This document shows positions 18,896 through 20,776 of a DNA stretch of 20,776 nt, piece by piece. How positions within the stretch are numbered: the first letter of the stretch is position 1; each line of letters opens with the position of its first letter. The notes under the pieces were generated by a model that searched no databases, had not been told where the DNA came from, and saw nothing but the letters and a program-made list of their open reading frames with translations. The stretch comes from a virus. The stretch spans positions 1 through 20,776 of IMG/VR virus record IMGVR_UViG_3300044470_000279; one strand, given 5' to 3'. Both the position numbers and the translations under genes were made by a program.

Positions 18896-19106
18896 AATTG
18901 CATTTTTGAAAGACTTAATTAAATTAGATGGAGATTGTGTCAGAGTTGCTATTGGTGAATCTGGAAAACGTTGGGAATATCCGTGTATGAAATGTTCAAA
19001 AATAATTCCAAACTATTATAATTCAAAATGTAATGACATTGATATTTTATTAAATGCTAAGAAAGAATTAAGAAAAATTAAAATAAATTTAATAAACGAG
19101 CTTTAA
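18882..19106 (+). CDS. Small Cys-cluster protein with R-K-I-K-I-N-L-I-N-E-L tail
   Basis: 74 aa. The helix KIAFLKDLIKLDGDC, then YPCMKCSKIIPNYYNSKC (C-x2-C plus a late Cys), then the helix LNAKKELRKIKINLINEL. It is a clear layout match to 11878. The tail has drifted, with Ile at three of the hydrophobic positions. It closes this coupled run and is followed by a TTTTAATAATATA box. Confidence 0.65.
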   Translation: MKLNKIAFLKDLIKLDGDCVRVAIGESGKRWEYPCMKCSKIIPNYYNSKCNDIDILLNAKKELRKIKINLINEL

Positions 19107-19108
19107 AG

Positions 19109-19128
19109 TTTTAATAATATATCAATGA
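19109..19128 (+). promoter_or_regulatory. TTTTAATAATATA box, copy 5
   Basis: TTTTAATAATATATCAATGA, then AAGG and ATAAATTAAATG. The expected ATG at 19142 opens only a 7-codon frame, so this box may have lost its gene. The leader TATATCAATGAAAGG plus TAAATTAAATG is shared with 19634-19659. Confidence 0.45.
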
Positions 19129-19157
19129 AAGGATAAATTAAATGTTTATTAATTTTA

Positions 19158-19166
19158 TGATATAAT
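19158..19166 (+). promoter_or_regulatory. Extended -10 promoter candidate
   Basis: TGATATAAT is a perfect extended -10 (TG-N-TATAAT). The -35 position holds only TTAAAT. The next gene starts 53 bases downstream at 19219. Confidence 0.4.
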
Positions 19167-19218
19167 GTTTTTAAGTATTTAATTGAAAAAGAAGAGGATT
19201 TTTTTAAATGGAGGAAGT

Positions 19219-19614
19219 ATGATAGAATTTAGAGCGTGGGATAAGACAAATAAAAAGATGAAAAAAGTAGCTTCTATTGATTTTTATAATAAATTCGCTT
19301 TTTTAGAATGTCTTCCAAAATTTGATATAGATTTTTGTGAAGATTTTGATTTTGAGGATATTGAATTGTTACAGTATATAGGAATAAAAGATAAAAAAAA
19401 TGAAAAATATTTTATTGGGGATATTGGTGAGTTTGAAAATGGTGATAGGTTTGTTTTGAGAATGGAAGATTGGATAGAAGTTTATATTGAATGGATTGGA
19501 GAACCTGAATGTGAAGATTTAAGTAGTACTAATGATTTATATAGAATTGAAGAAGCAACAATAATAGGAAATGCATACGAACAAACTAGTCTATTGAAAC
19601 CGTATGAAAAATAA
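19219..19614 (+). CDS. YopX-like phage protein
   Basis: 131 aa. It starts MIEFRAWDKTNKKM, the typical opening of YopX-family phage proteins, and continues with LLQYIGIKDKKNEKYFIGDIGEF, another hallmark of that family (YTGLKDKNGKEIYEGDI-like). GGAGG is four bases from the ATG; an upstream TTG at 19183 is rejected. YopX-type proteins are common in phages of Gram-positive bacteria and lack a settled function. An extended -10 lies upstream. Confidence 0.75.
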   Translation: MIEFRAWDKTNKKMKKVASIDFYNKFAFLECLPKFDIDFCEDFDFEDIELLQYIGIKDKKNEKYFIGDIGEFENGDRFVLRMEDWIEVYIEWIGEPECEDLSSTNDLYRIEEATIIGNAYEQTSLLKPYEK

Positions 19615-19632
19615 CTATGCAAATATTAACTG

Positions 19633-19659
19633 GTATATCAATGAAAGGTAAATTAAATG
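19633..19659 (+). repeat. Shared leader segment
   Basis: GGTATATCAATGAAAGGTAA then ATTAAATG. It matches the leader after box 5 (19119-19144) apart from a few bases, and supplies AAGG to the gene at 19657. Confidence 0.4.
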
Positions 19660-19818
19660 GTTATAGAATTCATTTTTGGGGTTGTTATAATTATAATTTT
19701 GATGGGTGTTTATTTAGTCAATAAAAAAGTTGAACCAGAAATTTTATCATTACCAGAATCATCACTTAATAGAATTTGGAATACAAAAGAAGAAGATGAA
19801 GCTTGGAAAAATTTATAA
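19657..19818 (+). CDS. 53-aa single-pass membrane protein
   Basis: A hydrophobic segment (IEFIFGVVIIIILMGVYLV) at the N-terminus is followed by a polar, acidic end (WNTKEEDEAWKNL). AAAGG in the shared leader is eight bases ahead of the ATG. It is probably an inner-membrane anchor peptide with a cytoplasmic acidic tail. Function is unknown. Confidence 0.5.
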   Translation: MVIEFIFGVVIIIILMGVYLVNKKVEPEILSLPESSLNRIWNTKEEDEAWKNL

Positions 19819-19844
19819 ATTTAATTAATAAACTATAAAGTTTA

Positions 19845-19864
19845 TTTTAATAATATATTAATGA
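19845..19864 (+). promoter_or_regulatory. TTTTAATAATATA box, copy 6
   Basis: TTTTAATAATATATTAATGA is identical to copy 1 and is followed by AAGGAG. It lies 32 bases before ATG 19877. It precedes a full-size replication gene rather than a small accessory gene, so the box is not restricted to the tailed cassette. Confidence 0.5.
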
Positions 19865-19876
19865 AAGGAGAAAAAT

Positions 19877-20695
19877 ATGAAAGGTTTTATAAAAGGTGGG
19901 ATTGAAACTACTGTTCAAGAAGTTAGAATTCCAAAATATGCAGCGACAAAAGGAACGACAGACCGAGTGACATTTTTTAAAGCATCTACAGAAAAAATGA
20001 TAACAAAAACTCATTATATTCCTGGAGTGGGTACAACATATTGCTGGGAAGGCTTATGTTGTAAAAGGTTTGGAGAACCAAAAATTAGAAATGTTTATCC
20101 AATAATCAAATATCCATCTACAAAAGATGGTGATTTAGTTTTGAAAGGCGATCCAGAAATATTAAGACTTGAGCTTTCTAATAAGAAAGACAAAAGTATC
20201 AAAACTAAAAATAAAATAGAAAAAGATAAAGGTTCAGATATATCTAAAGCTGATATGTTTATTGTAGGTGCTGATGATATTCAAAAAATTGAGAATTCTG
20301 AAGGTGGAAAAACTACTGATTATATTGATTTTACATTTGAAGGCCCAGTTGAAGGTCCGAGTTATATGAAAAATAAAGCTTGGTTGCAAATTATAAAAGA
20401 TCAATGGGAATTTTATAAAGCAAATATCGAAAAAACATATGCTCGAACTATTGAGACAGATGAAGAATATTTGGAAATCATATCAGCAACAAAAGAAAAT
20501 AATAACACCACATCTTTTCAATATTCTAATAATAAATCAGCCAAAGCCTTGCCTGAACAGACAGATATTGTAGAATCTACTATAATTGAAGGAACAGCAG
20601 ATGAATTATTTGAGGAAGAAACAAAAACAAATCCAAAAACAGTCGGTGTTGTAGATCTCAAAAAAGATGAATTAGATAAATTGTTTGATGAATAA
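19877..20695 (+). CDS. Probable ssDNA-binding protein, gp32-like
   Basis: 272 aa. The N-terminal part is basic and strand-rich. THYIPGVGTTYCWEGLCCKRFGEP followed by VYPIIKYP is the pattern of T4 gp32-type SSBs of large phages (His and Cys residues that may hold zinc). The central linker is Lys-rich (KKDKSIKTKNKIEKDKG). The C-terminus is acidic, ending DLKKDELDKLFDE, like the acidic SSB tail that recruits partner proteins. GGAG precedes the ATG. It would coat single strands during replication with the helicases of this window. Family membership is from pattern memory only. Confidence 0.6.
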   Translation: MKGFIKGGIETTVQEVRIPKYAATKGTTDRVTFFKASTEKMITKTHYIPGVGTTYCWEGLCCKRFGEPKIRNVYPIIKYPSTKDGDLVLKGDPEILRLELSNKKDKSIKTKNKIEKDKGSDISKADMFIVGADDIQKIENSEGGKTTDYIDFTFEGPVEGPSYMKNKAWLQIIKDQWEFYKANIEKTYARTIETDEEYLEIISATKENNNTTSFQYSNNKSAKALPEQTDIVESTIIEGTADELFEEETKTNPKTVGVVDLKKDELDKLFDE

Positions 20696-20776
20696 TGGTT
20701 TCTGTTATTTTTAAAAGCCGGCATTTTTTGATTGTAAGCTGTTTTATATTTTACAATTCAAATTTATAATTTTATG
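20696..20776 (+). other. Non-coding end of the window
   Basis: 81 bases after the SSB-like gene. GCCGGC followed by ATTTTTT (20717-20729) is a self-complementary core with a T-run, which might be half of a terminator but forms no proper hairpin. ATTGTAA (20731-20737) and TTACAAT (20751-20757) form a 7-bp dyad with a 13-base loop. No gene is seen. Confidence 0.35.

Noticed and set aside
19142-19165. Seven-codon frame after box 5
   Set aside because: Too short to support, and it overlaps the extended -10; more likely a remnant start.
1-20776. Alternative genetic code (TGA as Trp)
   Set aside because: Several genes end in TGA at sensible overlaps with the next start, and Trp is encoded by TGG throughout.

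Overview
The window is very A+T-rich, and every convincing gene lies on the + strand in tight, overlapping, translationally coupled runs with strong GGAG-type ribosome binding sites. It looks like an early/replication segment of a double-stranded DNA tailed phage of a low-GC bacterium. A Bacillota-like host is my guess, from the base composition, the YopX-type protein and the winged-helix initiator. It is not proven by the sequence. TGA is used as a stop and TGG as Trp, so the genetic code is standard. No tRNA, CRISPR array, integrase or virion structural gene was seen.

Layout. 1-168 is a structured leader. 168-1289 is a MoxR-like AAA+ ATPase. 1313-1806 holds two small proteins. 1834-4591 is an envelope/sugar block: lytic transglycosylase, a 35-aa membrane peptide, class-3 lipase, a DUF115-like protein and a glycosyltransferase. 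4619-8862 is a long run of small membrane or unknown proteins. 8979-9692 holds three small proteins. 9692-11416 is a SNF2-type helicase, followed by three more small proteins to 12096. 12122-18684 is the replication block: two winged-helix initiator-like proteins, the larger with iteron-like DNA repeats inside its gene, an unknown protein with its own promoter, and a DnaB-type helicase. Three GIY-YIG homing endonucleases are inserted around these. 18674-19106 holds two more small proteins. 19219-20695 holds a YopX-like protein, a small membrane protein and a probable gp32-like ssDNA-binding protein.

Main discovery. At least eleven otherwise different proteins end in the same short tail, R-Q-(I/L)-K-L-(R/K)-L-L-(N/R)-(E/D), with variants. 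They include KOW/SH3-like proteins, Cys-cluster proteins and even a GIY-YIG endonuclease. At internal junctions the DNA encoding the tail also supplies the Shine-Dalgarno (GAGG) and the start codon of the next gene. At cassette ends it runs into a second repeat, TTTTAATAATATATTAATGA, which precedes the next gene. This looks like a modular system for joining small accessory proteins that share one C-terminal docking or sorting peptide, or a recombination linker that happens to be translated.

Second discovery. The 205-aa initiator-like gene carries three GATGAGGCCAGAATCA-like repeats followed by three 12-bp AT-rich repeats. The third long repeat is in a different reading frame, which points to DNA-level function. 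This resembles a lambda-style replication origin embedded in its own initiator gene.
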